Notes: a model not told the origin generated them from the letters alone. A stretch of 64,000 bases of DNA from Alectoria sarmentosa (GCA_009733775.1 WOGZ01000037.1:1-64000); one strand, 5' to 3'. Counted from the stretch's first letter, positions 35,201-48,028 are shown. A program made the numbers and translations.

Positions 35201-38200
35201 GCCCAGTCCTCTCCCTGAAAGCGTGGAGCTCTTGATAAAGAACATCGTCCTCTTCGAGCAAGTAGCCAGAGGCATAAGTGAACGTCGGCTTAGCCTCCTC
35301 ATCCTCATCAGCGCTTCCAAGATTTTCGTCAGAGTCCCTGTCATGCTGATCTTCGGAAGACTCGGCTTCAGTATCAATCATCTCAGTGTCTGCACTCGTC
35401 TCTGATTCTGATTGGGGAGTGGTTATATTGGAATCGAGCTTCGCGTCAAAGAGCACGGAGACACCCGATAATAAGAGGCGAAGAAGCACAAGATTGCGAG
35501 ACACTTCGTCGGACCACTCCTTGCCTACACCGTCTCGCTTGATGCTTGAGGTCCCAGAAGTGAGAGCCTGTAACTGCTGCAGAGCATGCTCTCCCTGAGC
35601 TTTCAGTAAGTCCACAGCAAATCTGATCTCGTCCTTATTAGGCACATGCCACTTGATGTTAAGGTTTTGAGGATCCGGAGTCGTTCCCCAATCTGCAGGT
35701 CCAATCCCTCTGGTGAGTACTTCTTGCTCATATAGTGAATAGTCTACGGTATAGATGCCAGTGAGGTTTAGTAATAGATGATGAATGAAGTTCGATATGT
35801 GGGTGGTTGGGAGACCTTTGCATTTCTGCTGCATATATGCGGCAATGTCGAATAGCGCTTGCCTATGCTGGAGTACGGCGTCGCCAACATGTACAACAGA
35901 CATACTCAGCATACTGACACTCCACACAAGTCCTCGGTCCCTTGGCAGGACATCAGTTCCTGTATTCCGAGTCGACGCTGCTCCATTCTCGTCGATCTCT
36001 GTCCGAATCGACTGGATCAGAACTGGCACTAGGCGTTTGAGTGCTTTCGCGGGATTAACTTTGACAAGAGAGCTGCAAATGAAGGCCATCGCGTCTCGCG
36101 CTTGATGAACGACTTGGTTATTTATAAAGTCGGCAATCTTATTCAGCGCAAGGTCGTATAAGTCAGGCGACAAAGAAGCCAGCAAGGGCGTAAAAGCAGC
36201 AGGAAGAGTGTTCACGATATTTTCTTCGGGCGAACCAGACCTAGGCCGCGAAGCGTCTGGGAGATTTTCCAAAAGAGTGAACACTTTGCTGAGGAAGGAG
36301 CTCAGGAATTCCGCATATCCAGCGGTGGAAGAACGGAGGATAATCTCTTCGTCAACATCGCTTAGACTCTCCTGGTAGTCACATTTGACTTTCACACCTT
36401 CTTCTTCCATCCGCGCAACCTCAGAAGTAATCCATTCAATAGCAAGCATGCTGCCACTTATGTCGTCGCTGCCTCGAGTTAAGTCGTAAAGAGGTATGCT
36501 ATAGCACACCGACTGGATGTAAGATAACGTGTACAAGGTCTTGTCTAGATCGTTGGCATCTATGCCAGGAAGAGCGAGGCCCAGCAACGTGGTGACGTGA
36601 CACCTGAAGCCTTTTGTGCGAGCCATGACCCTTGAGAGAACTTGCAAAGATCGTAGTGAAGAAGTAGTTCTATGTACTTCGACCAGGCCTTGCATGGATG
36701 GATAGATGCGCTGAAGTGCTCCAGGTAGAATCAAGTTTGGCTCCAGATAGGCCAAACTCTGGAGACTTGACAGAGAAAAGTTCATTGCACCGCCACTCTT
36801 TGCGTAGATGCCCATGAAAACCACCTCTCTCAAGCATAAGACGAATCGCTGTTTTAGGGCATCGTTCAGCTTACGGTCTTCTGGCATCTCCATTTCTCCG
36901 CTCTTCTCACGGTTCCACCGCATGACGAAGAAATCAGTGAGATAGTAAACGAGCTGGGACAGAGGCTTGGTCCAGGTACCTGAATTAGAAGGATGGAAGA
37001 ACGTTTCGACTGCTTGAATTAGACCTTCGAGATTGGTCATGATCGAGTCGGGTCTATCTAAGCAGGCTGGTGACAGCGACATTATGATCCACCGGGCGAT
37101 GTGATGCGCAATGGGATGTTTTTTGGGATCTCGTTCGACCATAATGGCAAGTCCAGCAGCTATGTCCATTGTTCCACTGTAAGGTGATGTTGCTTGCCCG
37201 ACTGGTATCTCGAGAAGGCGGAGGATAGCGGTGAATATTGAGGAAGACTGTTCCTGCGTGTAGATACCAAATTCGGTGAACGGGACATGGGCGGATACCA
37301 ATGAATCGCGAGATAATCTCGAAAAGAGATCCATAAAGGTGGTGTCGAAGACTCTCGACCTGTTGACTAGCGACCATAAGTGAAAGAACGTGGGTAGGTA
37401 ATGCTGTGGTAGGAGATCCTCTTTGCCTTGCGGTGGAGGTGCCGTTGGGAACAGCAGATTCAGAAGACCCGTCACTGTGTAGGCTCCCTCTGTGAAAGAC
37501 GTGGTGAAATAAGGAAGAACTTCCGCAAGCATTGCTGGTATCTCCCTTGGATCGAAATAGAGTTGAGCAAAGGCGCAGATTTTGGTGAGTGTCTTGTAAT
37601 TACGCTTCCCGTGTTGGACATGGACGCCAGACTCTGATGGTATCACGAATACTTTCCACTCCCGGAACAGAGGTCTCCAATCCAGAGTAAGATCGGCGCC
37701 AGGTCGAAGGTAATGCTTTCGTCTACTCGGATCAGTTCTGAACGTAGACTTTCGTGTCGTAAGAAGGCTTACTTTGTCAGTACCATAAACATACTTGAGA
37801 ACCTCTCCGCTGCCGTACTATCGACACCAGGCGCCAAGGCGAGCTCATAATATAGCCTGACCAATTTTACTCTTTGGTCCTTAGTCGGGTCGAATTTGAG
37901 GCCAAGCCAGTTTCTCAACTCCCTTGTCCAGTGTACAGCGCCCACAGCGAAATCGCCAGCTTCTACCGAGATGTAGAGATGTTTCAGTATTTGATGGAAG
38001 TCTTGCTTTCTCTTCACCTCGCTCTCCACCTCATAAGGCAGGTACCGGAAATATGGATATGTTCTTGGCCGACTTCTCGCAATCTGTTTGTTGTCCTCCG
38101 CTGTCCCTTGTCCTGCAGCACCAGGACCTGGAGACGTAGCACGAGAGTTGTCGGATCCATCTTTCCCATCAAGCGATGCTATCAGCTCAGCTAATTTCGA

Positions 38201-38215
38201 CGCGTTGCTCTCCAT
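32210..38215 (-). CDS. BLM10: Proteasome activator Blm10/PA200
   Basis: Three exons, 37773-38215, 32331-37722 and 32210-32272, giving 1965 residues, the usual family size. Blm10 is a HEAT-repeat solenoid that caps the 20S proteasome and opens its gate in nucleus and cytosol. Visible: the conserved N-terminal RTYPYFRYLPYEVESE, then the restored junction LTKRKHYLRPGADLTLDWRP, long helical repeats with an acidic insert (about residues 930-990), and the C-terminus ending GVLWKSYFA, whose Tyr-Phe-Ala tail docks into the 20S alpha ring (HbYX-like). The 20-residue last exon is too short for simple gene finding but is decisive; its intron (58 nt) ends TTATAG. For the first intron two acceptors keep frame; I prefer the one at 37723 (50 nt) over 37738 (35 nt, too short). 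Confidence 0.95.
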
Positions 38216-38875
38216 GACTTAAAAGCAAGTATTGGAGCGGAGGGTGAGGATTGAACAGAGGAAGGATTCTTGGTGGCAAAATTACTAGTATACGTGCTAC
38301 AGAAATCGAGCTAGTCAGTACACCACCCAGACGAAGTGTTAAGGCAATCATTAGGCGTGCGTGAGGGGGTACGATATAACACAACTTACAGCATTGATGA
38401 TCAGTATCCAGGCCAATCCGACTCATGTAAGAGCTTCCTAGTCCAACCAGACGCTTCGTCAGGAATCCTGCAAGGTTCCTTCCTGCACTTTTCTCGAAGA
38501 CACCAGCTTGGCTACCTGCAGTAGAAGCTCCTAGGATTTATTGAAAGATATGGGGAAGTCTTCACCATTGGTCTTGAAGCCACGCTTAGCGGCGGTTCTC
38601 CGGGTGAAGAAATCTGGTGCATGAGACACCTCACAGTGTCAGTGTATCAATATAATTACAGACTTTTGCTAGGCAGTGAGAATATGAATCACATCAGCAA
38701 CCTCATCGATGATTCGGATTTTTAATTATCAGTGGAGGAGTTGGATGACCAATGCATTGGTCTTCAGGCACCAAGCGCATACGCACCACAGCCTTGTCAT
38801 TTCTAACGCCTAAATCAAATATGATCTATCTACTCGTCCACTTGAACGGCAGCCAAGCAATCCTTCCGATTTCAC
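38216..38875. other. Intergenic, 660 bases
   Basis: Between the 3' end of the Gpi18 gene and the start of the Blm10 gene, both on the minus strand. Nothing distinct recognised. Confidence 0.5.
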
Positions 38876-40373
38876 TCATGCAGGCGGTAAAAAGCTTGCG
38901 AATAGTCCCCCTTGCACTATCGCATAGATGACCATCCACCTCGAAATGATAAAGCCAAGACTCCATTTCCTCCCCAGGAAGGAAGTCTTACGATCCTCTA
39001 GGATCAATGATGCCAACCACCAATACCAGATAGGATAGCCAGAGGACAGTCGAGTAACTATTTGGACATGGTAGCTCGTCAGCGCCAGAGTGGCGAGGGC
39101 TATCTGGGGCGTTGAGAAATGGCGCGCAATCGCTTGATTGATGCGCAAAGGCGGGCTAACCTCGATGTTCTCTTGGTTCCTCTTGTCAGCGCTGATCACA
39201 GAGCTTGAGCAACCTTGCAAAGCCCAAATACCGGAACGTAGTAGTATGAAGAGCATCGGTGTGGCCAGGATGAACAACGGGAGATTGGATATTGTCCAGT
39301 AATTCAGAAAGCCAACTCCCCTGAAGAAGATCAGCTTCGTACGAGACAGACGTAAAAAGCCTACCAGTATTGTCTCTGAACCCATGTATAGATGCTCGGG
39401 GGCCAATTTGAGCACCATGGTCTCTTGTCACTGTCTCTACTTCCACGTACACAGTAATCGTCATACGCCAAATACTGAGGTACTATCGCTATGAAGGCCA
39501 TCAGAAGTCCAGATATGGAGACAATTAAAAGATGTCGAACTGTAGAAGCGATATCAGAGGATCGTAAAATCCTCGTACCACAAGCCACAGCGTCCCAAAC
39601 CAGTAGCAGACCACTGAAAACCCCATTCCCGCGGAAAGTCGTAGCTATGCCAAATACTACGCCGCAAAGGAGAACCAAGGAGTCTCTCTGGATTTTTCTG
39701 TTCTCGCCGTGCTTCAGCGAGGCTTTAGCGTAAAGATAATAGCCGGAAAAATTCAGGAATGAGAATGGGCTTTCGGAGTAAGGTGCAGATAAAAACATGC
39801 CGGCGGGAGATATGATGTGAAGAGTCGCAACCAAAACACAGAATGACGAGATTTTTGTCTTCGTCGATTTTAGACACACGGTCAACGTAAGTTCATGCAG
39901 CATCAGCACCGACAGGAGATGAAAGACATGAGCCAATATGATAGCAGCCAATGCTTCAGGACCAGGCGGCCACAGATGACCATTGGATCCAAGAGCTAGA
40001 AGTAATCAGTCTCATGCGACGCAGGTATGGGGGCATAGTGATCACCTCTGCTGGTCACTGCCACGAGGCTCGTGAAACCCCAACCGAAGGCCCACTCTTG
40101 CTCCCAGAGATATCCGCGTCGGGCTAATTGGGTAAAAAAGATAGCGTCCCATCGGACAAGACTTTTCAGTCGTGAAGCTGGTTGCCATTCAAATCCAGAT
40201 TTGGCTTGAGCAAGGTTTATATACGGATGCAAAAGTACTGTAGAGGTATCATATCCTGGGCCAGGACTTGTGAGAGCTATGCAAAGCAAGATCAATTTCC
40301 AAGCAATGAAGCTCAGCACCAGAAAACCCTTGGGATGATCCAGGGGCCGCACCCACGCGGCCAAGGCATACAT
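38876..40373 (-). CDS. GPI18: GPI mannosyltransferase 2 (Gpi18/PIG-V)
   Basis: Three exons, 40046-40373, 39365-39995 and 38876-39320, 467 residues. The enzyme adds the second mannose to the GPI-anchor precursor in the ER lumen using dolichol-phosphate mannose. Visible: an N-terminal hydrophobic segment, GPGYDTST in the first luminal loop, the signature RWDAIFFTQLARRGYLWEQE, several further membrane helices, and the conserved PWCSNWPPSIYTWVQ, then YWGVGFLNYWTISNLPLF across the second splice. The introns are 50 and 44 nt; the 44-nt one (GTAGGC...TTCAG, with a CTGAT branch site) is near the lower size limit for fungi. Both joins restore conserved residues. It is divergent from the F-box gene at 40945. 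Confidence 0.94.
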
Positions 40374-40944
40374 CTCGCATTTCTTGTTGAAGGAATATAT
40401 AATCTATCAATGCTCGCGATGATACGGAGGTGGGCACCAAAAGTCCTGCACATGCCAAGAAAAGGGTCCACATGTCGGATAACGCCCGGCCTGGAGAGTT
40501 GGCTGGACAATGCGCTCAGAATTGGGTCGGAACATGGCCCAGCGTGGACTCCTGCCTCCCTATCGGGCCCAAAAGACCCTCTTGCGTTGAGTCGATGCGC
40601 CCTCAGGAAATACTTCTAGGGTCTTCAGCTATAGGGCTACCTTCCGATGATAGTGATAGGGCTGATACTAGCGCTGTGCAAAACTTTCGGTGCCCACCTC
40701 CTTACTACATAATACCTATATTCAAACCCGAAAATTGATCCCTTCGTTTCTTCTTTCGCATAATCACTTGTCGCCTACAAACACAGAGTCCGACCCAACA
40801 GCTTCCAGGGCAACTCTCATGGCTGTTATCGTTGAGCCTTTCCAAACGAGTTGCGCAGTACGGCCTTTTATATTTGACCTACTCCTTCCGCCGTGACGCT
40901 CTGGCTCGATCTTTTTTCTTCTCCAGCAGCCCACGCATTCCATC
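40374..40944. promoter_or_regulatory. Divergent intergenic region, 571 bases
   Basis: It lies between the Gpi18 gene and the F-box/WD-type gene, which point away from each other, so both promoters must be here. No motif stands out. Confidence 0.45.
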
Positions 40945-43058
40945 ATGGCCCCGGAACTCTTCAATCCAAAGGCTGCCTTAGCCACACTTCCCCCAGAGCT
41001 TCTGGCTCACATTGTTGTGCATATCGACACTGCTAGGGCAATATCCCATCTGGCATCGACTTGCCGAAAGGCGCATGCCTTTGTGGAGAACGATGGCTTT
41101 CGGATCTTTGTGCAGACCAGATTTCCATACATCAAGCCTCCTACCAAACCTAGCCTTTCATTCTGGAAGGAAGCAGCCCACGGGATCACAAGCCTTTCAA
41201 AGAACTGGGATCGCAAGGCTTTCATTGCATGGAGCATAAACCCTCATGAGGTCAATCAGGATCTTAAGAGCCAGAGATCGCGTGGCCGACCTGCGCAAGC
41301 CGGGCAGACCATAGGATTTACCCCAGTCATTGATAGCTACGAAGCTTGGTATGGGGGTGACTGGGCTTCGAGAAAAGAGGTTGTGGCCTGGGGAGCTGGC
41401 GCTGCATTATTCATGAGGAGCAAGATCATGGGCAAGAACAAGAGTTATAAATGGCAGACTTCGGACAGTAGGCTTCTGAAAGGAATGAATACGCATAAGC
41501 AGAGGTATGCATACGCTACCTACAATGAAAAGGGAGCAGATGAGGGGCTGGACGACATCACGTCCGTCAATCTTCTATTGCAGCAAAGCCTTAACGATCC
41601 TGAACAAATTATAATAGGCAGGGCCAGCGGAGGCCTTTCTCTGATCAGTCTTTCCACAGAAACATCTCAAAGCAAAATTGTCTCATCTTATGACACCCTG
41701 GGACGTGCAGTCAGATCAGCTACCACCAAACTGGGGAGCATCCCACTGCTTGCCGCCTGTTTGTCTGACTCCACAATTGCTCTTTATCCCATTGATCCAA
41801 AAGTTAGCCAAGTGCACCCAATCTCTCAGGTATCTGCAAATCCATCTGATCAATCAAGAACATGGTCTTCTCGCTTCTTGGGTCATGAACGGTTGATTGT
41901 GGGCCTTGGCCCGTCCCAAGAACCTCTCCACGTGTACAACATTGGTCAGGGCGAAATATTACGAGAAAGTGTACGTGCATTAGAGCTCAGCCACATTAGT
42001 GCACATGAGCGGTTGGACTTGGGAGGGGACAATGGAATTCGTAGTGCCACTTCAATCTACTCATTAGCGCCCATCGATGTATCATCTTCGGCTGGAAGAG
42101 CCGAAGGGGACGTGTTCTTGAGTGGAGCCTATGATGGGCTGACTTGGTGGGCATCCTCGATTGATCGTCGTTCTTGGAACTCACACATGCTTACTCGCGT
42201 ATCAGTCTCCATGACCTGCGCTCCGCTAATTCAATTACAGCTATATTTCAGGATCCAGTGGACACTTTCTCACCGATATACTCTCTGCTTTCAATCGGCA
42301 CTGAGCGGTTTGTTGCCGGCGGCGCTCGCCATTCCATCATCAAGGTCTTTGATCTCCGCATGCCCGGCGGCAAGCTGTATCATGCAGCTGACCTTGTACC
42401 TTGCTCAGGCGCGTTGGAAAACAGACCCAGGAACATCAAGTCACGGAGATGGTCGGGCTACTGCGAGAACCATTACGATTCTAATCACAAACGCCGTGGC
42501 TGGAACGTCTTTCTCAGACCTAAGGATAACACCAGCCGTCGCGTTTCAGAATCTCCTGTATATGCCTTGTCAAGGCCCTCGCATTGTTCGCCAACCTTCT
42601 TCGCTGGATTGGAAAGCACGATTCTACAATTCGGTCAGTTATCTTTTCCGAGATTTCCCTGCCTCATTCGTGCAGCAGTTTGAGCTGAAAGACCTGTCGC
42701 AGGAGTGAAAGACTCCCGAGACCTGTCTCACGACTCATATCCAATCCCAATAGAGAGATGCTGACTCCGAAATCATTAAGATATGGTGTCTATCATGGAC
42801 GAATATCCGGATCCTTTGTTCAAATACGGGCAGGCAAAGACTGGAGACAAGCACGACATCGAGCGCAAATGGGATTCTCAAGGTAATGTCTTGTGCTTGC
42901 CTATGTATGAGCACGACATCGGGCCTGTTGATTTGATAAAGCAACGGAAGGTTGAGCACACTCAAGGCTCGATTGACGGATGGGACGAGAGATGGAAACG
43001 CGAAGAGCCTCGGCCAGTAGACGACCGTCGGCGTCATCACTCATGGGGTCTCGTCTAG
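40945..43058 (+). CDS. F-box protein with WD40-like repeats
   Basis: Three exons, 40945-42146, 42206-42633 and 42781-43058, 635 residues. The N-terminal F-box is at residues 13-60 (LATLPPELLAHIVVHIDTAR, then STCRKAHAFVENDGFRIFV). It is followed by a beta-propeller-like region with poorly conserved WD repeats: SRFLGHERLIVGLGPS, DVFLSGAYDGLTCLHDLRS (restored by the first splice) and FVAGGARHSIIKVFDLRMPG. Such proteins usually bring substrates to SCF ubiquitin ligases through Skp1. Ignoring introns the frame continues to 42708, but the sequence loses its WD character after 42146, which supports the splices. The second intron (147 nt, CTGACT branch, TTAAG acceptor) joins STILQF to DMVSIMDEYPDPLF. 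The acceptor TTAAG is not the usual CAG or TAG, so this last join is the least certain. Confidence 0.85.
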
Positions 43059-43786
43059 TATGGACGAGATAGAATCAGTCCATTTGCTACGCTGGCGGCA
43101 GAAAGTGGGGCATTTGCAGGGCCCACCTGGGCATCGTTGTGTGTAATTTAGGCTCAACCCACCCAAAGACGGCCACGTTTTCAGCGTTACCCAATCACTA
43201 GACGACTCTTCTTTGAGCATGAAGCCACTGGATTTTGTGTCCAATATGATATGCCAATTTTAAAAGCACTGAGCCCCCACTCTACATCCTAATCATTCGC
43301 TGTAACCTTGGCTCCAACAACGACCGACATGTCTAACTTTCGGGGTGACCGGGAAGTCCAAAGCACTTTTACGTCCGCTCTTCGGCTCCCAGTGTGTATC
43401 AACTTTGGCGGCTCATGGGTTTGTCATATCAAAGGGGACTTACATCCATAAAGTCAAGCATGTAACGAAAGTGTAGTAAAGCTACAACGGAGATAAGGGG
43501 AAAGAAGAAGTCGGTCAGATGCCGTGTAGATGACGTCTTTTCTTGGTTGCTAATACCTTGTTGCAGAAGTAGCCGCTTCCAAAGATTATTGTTGGCTTTT
43601 GGATGCCTGGTCTCCAGCAGAAAAGGATGAAAAAGCTCGGCGACAAACCCTGGGAACATGAGCGTTTGTTCAGGTGTTAAGCCCGAGGTGTGCAGCGGCT
43701 TTGGAGTGAGTGCCCGCAACCGAACTTGAATCTGTCACACTGCAATCACAACTTGAACTTTGCTACAGCTTCTTGCAATCAACACC
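43059..43786. other. Intergenic, 730 bases
   Basis: A 96-codon open frame on the minus strand (43429-43719) has no recognisable family and is not called. Otherwise this is the 3' flank of one gene and the promoter of the next. Confidence 0.45.
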
Positions 43787-46286
43787 ATGGCGAGCTCCTT
43801 ATCGAAACACGTCAAGTTGACCCCAGACCTATTTCAAACCTTCCGCCGATACAAGAAGGCCACAGGTGCCGTCGTCAGCTGGCTGGCAGAAGATCAAGAT
43901 GGGACCACTTGGTCTTTAGACGACTTAATGCAGGCCGCCCTGGCGACAAAGACGAAGAACATACGAATTCCTCCCGAGATTTCCCAGGCTTTCGAGCTCG
44001 CCATTGGAGCCCGGACTGAGATTTCTGACTACTTCACGCAGAAGGTTGGAATCAAAGATGCTTCGACGCTCTCACATGAGCATTTCACCAAGACGTAAGT
44101 GATCTCACCATCGACGCTGAGCACAGTGACTGAGTCTTCTAGGCTGAGATCTATCTACAAACTTTTACGTTTCCCACAACATGCAATCGCTAAGAACTCC
44201 ACACTCGGCCCGCAGTCAAGTAGCATGTTTGCGAACGCGTTCGAGGAGCTCACCCTTGTTGCACCAGAAAGCGAACCATCTTCTTCGGGGAATTCAACGC
44301 CGACCGAGGATGCCACACTGCACGCCACTAGCGAGGATCCTGTTGAGGATACTGATGGGCCGAGTTTTGTTCTCAAAGACGATCATCTAGCTCGAGACTT
44401 TGAGCTGTTCCATGCGATCTCGGTCAGTATCGTCTGAGGGGATGTATTTTTTGTAGGATAGCTAAGTCTTCTGCAGAGTCTGAACAGTACGTGCGTCAAG
44501 ATCAAGGAATGCTGGGTGAAGGCAGCTGAAGGATCAATGTCTATGCTCTTCGCCGCATGGCTCACAACGGCTGCCTTTGAAGACACTAGACGCTGCTTCA
44601 ATGGCGGTCCCGTGTCCATCTCGCTTAATGTTTGGGATCACTGGGATCTCTATGTAAAATACATCGCTCTTCTGGAGGCGGATGTGAATGAGAACAATCA
44701 AAAAATGTCGCTCACCCAGGGCACTGTGTCATTTTTTCTTCACGGACTACAGACCCCTTGGATAGCAACTCTCAAGTCTCAAGGCAGAACGTACACAGCA
44801 AAAGAGCTCAGGGAAAGTGTGTTCCAGAAGCCTGCAGAGCATGTCACAGTGGAAGTGGGAATTGATGAAAGGCAAAAAGCCGAACGTTCCTTGATGGATC
44901 TGCTCCTCCGGAGCATAAGAAGACTTCTGTATCAGAAAGGAGATACACCCTCCGACTTTGTCTTGGACATGAATCCACTACTTCGACCATTACGGTCCTT
45001 CTATGGGATGAAAGGCTCGTCCATACAGACAGATATAGTTTTCGGACTGCATCTTCTGGTGGAATCATACAAAAGCTTCACGCTACCAAAGAAGCTATCC
45101 AGTGTCCCTAACGGTCGCGTTCAGATGCTCAGATTTGCACAAGACGTCAAGAGCAGTCTCAATCGTGCACGATTACTGCGGCCCTGGATTATCAGCATTA
45201 TTTGTGATTGCAGCGACTGCCTAGAGAATGCTCTTTCGGTGGCCATGATCAAATTTGAAGCAGAACTGGCGGGATTGGCAACAGAAAGGAGATTCGATCT
45301 CTATTATCAGGCACCCTGGGTGGTAGGTCACCAGATGAACGAGATTCTTTCCAGAGCTACCGATCTAGGACTCCGCTTATGCAATCGGATGCGATTCGTA
45401 GGAACAGTCCTGCATTTATACAACATGCTGCGACAACACGACGCCATTGAAGAAGAGACCATCATCCTCGAAAAACTTTGTGCAGTGTTAGCGCAAGGCG
45501 TGTTCAGCGGTTCGCGTCCAGACTGTAATTTCTTCGCCAAATACGCAGTCTTTACGGGTGGCAGAATTTCTTTCGATAGATCGAAGAGACACAAACCGAA
45601 TCCCAACGGCGAAATTTGCCCGTGCTGTGGCGAAAAGATTGACGCCAGCAACGGCGCAGACCGTAATTGGCGAATAACGATACCCAAATATTCCACCAAG
45701 ATGCTTTATTCGCATGATATCTCCGCATTTGACGGCTTGTATGGCTGCCATTTCCGACATGTATGCAAGTGTTGGCCCCACGTATGGCACGGACTTGATA
45801 GGGGCAAGAATGTGACAGACAAACAAATCTCGCAGGCCCGCGACGAGCTCTCTGTACATCCATGTGCAAGCGTTCTCGACCACCTTGAAGGAGTCGTGGG
45901 CGCTGAATTCGAAGGCAGCTTTCCAGTCGCAAAGGTCAACTGGTTGGAGATCTACATCACCTGCACGGAGATTCTAGCGAACTTCTCGAGGGCCACAGGG
46001 TTTGAAAAATATTGTCCTGATCCTGAGTTCGCCTACAACCATGAGCGGTGGACCTTTTGGGGGCGGACTTATGTTGAGGATTTGTTGACTCTCGCCGACA
46101 AATTCCCCAATAGGGGCAACAATGGCTCAGACCTTGTAGCTACACAATGGGAAACGATTGGCCATGCCAGGAAGGCCATTCGCACAGCGTTGGAAGGTAA
46201 GCACCTGTTGTATGTATTGCTTTACACCGAAGACTGATTCATATTAATCAGGCAAGAAAACCGCCGCTTTTCTGTGGGCTATCTGA
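43787..46286 (+). CDS. DUF6604-domain protein
   Basis: Four exons, 43787-44094, 44143-44422, 44477-46196 and 46252-46286, 780 residues; introns of 48, 54 and 55 nt all have GT-AG ends and in-frame joins. The N-terminus shows the fungal DUF6604 pattern: FQTFRRYKKATGAVVSWLAE (about residues 16-35), then a small helical domain ending TLRSIYKLLRFP. A Ser/Thr/Glu-rich linker follows, then a long helical C-terminal region (CWVKAAEGSMSMLFAAWLTT onward). A CPCCGEK cluster at about residue 577 with CHFRHVCKCW nearby could bind zinc. No biochemical role is established for the family that I know of. The short last exon (11 residues and stop) is inferred from a GTAAGC donor and an AATCAG acceptor; without it the protein would end at 46237. 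Confidence 0.85.
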
Positions 46287-46904
46287 GTCTGACTACGTTG
46301 ATGCAGCCATAAGTGCCAGGTTATATTTCCCCAAAGAAAATCAACGATCAAGTTATGGCTCATGGAGAATTTCCTGCGAGGTTACAGGCCCTCAAACTTT
46401 GTTCTCTTACGAAGGGGGGTAGTGCTTCAATTTTAGTGCGGCCATGAGTTCAGTAGATAATTCGGATGTCAATAGTCACAGTTCGGGAAAAAAGGTGGCC
46501 GATCTCCATGCAGCGAGCTACTCGAATGCAGGTGAGCCTTGATGACGTTCACGTTCCGCGATGAGGCTTACGTAGACCGATGTGCTCATGATAGACACGT
46601 AATGAATTTCGAGTCGTCAGTGTTGAAGGAAGCAAACTTAGTCCATGGCCAAGGAGTCATTAAATTGCCGCGTGATCTGCACAGAGAGCCGCGCTGGTCG
46701 CCATAGCTTCACATTGCATCAAGTGCTCTCTACGTAGTACATATAAATCAAGCTGCACACAGTCAAAACTCCAGCAACGTCCTTGAAGATCTAGGCAGGA
46801 TCCTGTTCCTGCGTTAATTGCCGCCTCAAACATCCCCAGCTTCTTCTCAGCAAAACCGAGCACCTAAGCACCTAGCCACCAAAATCTTGACTTCGAAAGC
46901 TAAA
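46287..46904. promoter_or_regulatory. Intergenic, 618 bases
   Basis: Between two same-strand genes; it should contain the promoter of the WBP2-like gene. No repeat or RNA gene was recognised. Confidence 0.45.
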
Positions 46905-47822
46905 ATGTCCATCAAGTCAGTACACCACCATAACACTCTTTTTGGGGGGGGGGTAATGGGTTCTTGCTAACGGCGGCCAGTTGGGTCATGCTCGATGGCC
47001 CTCACGCCTTCGTCCCCCTCCCCAGAGAAAAGACCCTCTTCACCTCCCCACCCCGCACCGCCCTGACGCTCCAAACGCCAAACTCCTTCCCCGGCAAAGA
47101 GCCCTTCTCCGTCAAATGCAGCGACGGCAAAGCAATCATCACGAACCAACGAGCAAGTCCACGACCCCCCCCCCCGCCCCACGTTCCCAACCCGCACCCC
47201 ACTAACCGAATCAAAATCCCAGCTCATCTACCTCCCCGCCACCCCCACCGCGATCCTCGGCCTCGCAGCACCCACGGCGCCAGGACCCCAACGGGCGACG
47301 CTGGAGTCCTTCTCCGCGCCCCTCCTCTCCCTCCAGGACACCCACGTCGCCGCGCCCTTCTTCGGCCCCAACGTGTGGGAGGGCGTCCTGATGCCCGTCC
47401 CCGGCGGCGGCATCCCGCGACCGGAGCGGCCCGTCTCGCTGAAGCTGACGTTCAAGGAAGGCGGCGCCTTCGACCTGTCCGCGACGTACGAACGCATCAA
47501 GGAGACGCTGGCGCAGGCGGTGGAGACGGCGAGGGCGGGCGGGAGGCCCGTCAACGGCGCCGGCGTGGACGTGGATCTGGAGCAGCTGCCGGCGTACGAG
47601 GAGCTGGGTGCGCCGGCGCCGGTGCAGATACAGAGACCGACGCCGGTTGGGCCGAATGGGGCGCCCAGGGCGGCGCCGGCGGCGAATAATGGGGTTGTGG
47701 GGTTGGGGCCTGTTCCTTCGAGCGCGGCGGCGCCGATGCCGGACGAGCCACCGCCTGGGTATGAGGAGGTGCTGCAGGGGAGTGGGGGGAAGGATTCGGA
47801 GCGGAGGGGTGAGAAGAATTAG
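46905..47822 (+). CDS. WW-domain-binding protein 2 (WBP2)-like, GRAM domain and PY motifs
   Basis: Three exons, 46905-46915, 46981-47152 and 47223-47822, 260 residues. The first exon has only 11 coding bases; its join gives MSINWVMLDGPHAFVPLPRE. The GRAM/PH-like domain covers about residues 1-150: TLFTSPPRTALTLQTP, then ITNQRLIYLPATPT across the second join, then SFSAPLLSLQDTHVAAPFFG and LKLTFKEGGAFDLSATYERI. The C-terminus is Pro/Gly/Ala-rich with LPAY and PPGY motifs that can bind WW domains, such as those of Rsp5-type ubiquitin ligases. The second intron begins GCAAGT and ends CCCAG, a GC-AG intron with a CTAAC branch site; no GT donor keeps the conserved frame. Codon use is much more GC-rich than in flanking genes. 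It converges on the carbonic anhydrase gene with 206 bases between. Confidence 0.9.
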
Positions 47823-48028
47823 GTGACGGGGTTCGGGGCTTATTGCTTGAGCGAGGTTTGGGCAAGCGTGGAGTTTTGAGGAATCAGGAGATTGAAAATG
47901 GCTCATGACAGATGATGAATGTGGGATGTTGAAGCATGCATTGCGACTGGAGTAGAGTAGTATGAAGACTTGAGGCGCACAGCCTCTGGACCAGCTACTC
48001 GCAAGTCTCAGTGGCCAATCCGCGCACC

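Noticed and set aside
37723..37737. Extra five residues in Blm10 from using the acceptor at 37738
   Set aside because: It would make a 35-nt intron, shorter than is usual in fungi; the acceptor at 37723 gives 50 nt and a better branch-site distance.
42147..42708. Unspliced continuation of the F-box/WD gene to 42708
   Set aside because: After 42146 this frame loses WD-like sequence, while the spliced frame restores LHDLRS and a continuous C-terminus to 43058.
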